From assembly GCA_965644295.1 (NCBI GenBank), contig CBFFRP010000075.1, positions 124,001 to 188,000 of the forward strand: 64,000 nt of DNA. Direction: 5' to 3'. The notes under the pieces were generated by a model. That model saw nothing but the letters and a program-made list of their open reading frames with translations. It did no database searches and had not been told where the DNA came from. Positions 63,959-64,000 of this stretch are shown piece by piece. How positions within the stretch are numbered: position 1 is the first letter of the stretch; every line of letters begins with the position of its first letter. Source of the DNA: Paraphysomonas bandaiensis. Lineage: Eukaryota > Chrysophyceae. The position numbers and the translations under genes are program-made.

Positions 63959-64000
63959 CTGTACGAACAGCAAGTGTTCCTGGTTACATTAGCAAATGGT

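Noticed and set aside
1-64000. tRNA and rRNA genes
   Set aside because: Scanned by eye for B-box-like GGTTCGANNCC words and conserved rRNA segments; none convincing. tRNAscan and Rfam searches would be decisive.

Overview
This window is nuclear DNA of a microbial eukaryote. Nearly every gene is broken by very short introns (about 44-66 bp; a few reach 75-180 bp). Most use GT-AG borders, three are best read as GC-AG, and several acceptors read AAG. Spaces between genes are AT-rich and full of transposon debris. The gene content fits a flagellated or osmotrophic protist: proteasome Rpn2, mitochondrial HslU, METTL5, a tubulin-glutamylase-type TTLL, a calcyphosin-like EF-hand protein, an ankyrin-repeat protein, a WDR44-like protein, a CLC transporter, and secreted enzymes and inhibitors (PHB-depolymerase-like esterase, multicopper oxidase, Kazal protein). 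HslU, very short introns and secreted degradative enzymes lean toward the stramenopile/SAR side, but that is inference. No rRNA, tRNA or CRISPR was seen.

Layout. 1-2 kb: METTL5. 4-7 kb: a divergent pair, an unrecognised lumenal protein (-) and a PHB-depolymerase-like esterase (+). 10.4-12.8 kb: a PqqB-like metallo-beta-lactamase-fold protein (-) and a duplicated zinc-module protein (+) share a minisatellite-filled spacer. 13.3-19.2 kb: a kinesin-like protein without a recognisable P-loop (-) and a plastocyanin-multicopper oxidase fusion (+). 20-22 kb: HslU (-). 23.4-25.8 kb: a complete hAT transposon with an 8-bp target duplication. 25.9-28.8 kb: a Lys/Ser-rich protein (-) and a CLC exchanger-type transporter (+). 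31.3-35.6 kb: a decayed class II photolyase-like protein (-) and a second copy of the unrecognised lumenal family (+). 36.5-38.6 kb: WDR44-like. 38.8-41.2 kb: transposons nested three deep. 41.5-45.7 kb: calcyphosin-like (-) and two-domain Kazal protein (+). 47-48 kb: ankyrin protein. 48-52 kb: repeats and a retrotransposon relic. 52-55.4 kb: Rpn2 (-), with a ~580-bp tetranucleotide tract just upstream. 56.3-60.7 kb: two non-autonomous hATs and a broken P-loop ATPase. 60.9-64 kb: TTLL (-), whose 5' end lies outside the window.

Two patterns stand out. First, six gene pairs are head-to-head with spacers of 371-596 bp rich in TGTA/TACA motifs, while transposons sit almost entirely in spaces between gene 3' ends. 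Second, two multi-exon genes (kinesin-like and photolyase-like) keep their fold-wide similarity and open spliced frames but have lost the defining catalytic motifs. Also notable are a new paired protein family, a new duplicated zinc module, and a dispersed repeat family carrying a conserved five-base-pair inverted repeat whose centre varies. Exon borders given below come from reading-frame continuity and similarity recalled for each family; no alignment was run.
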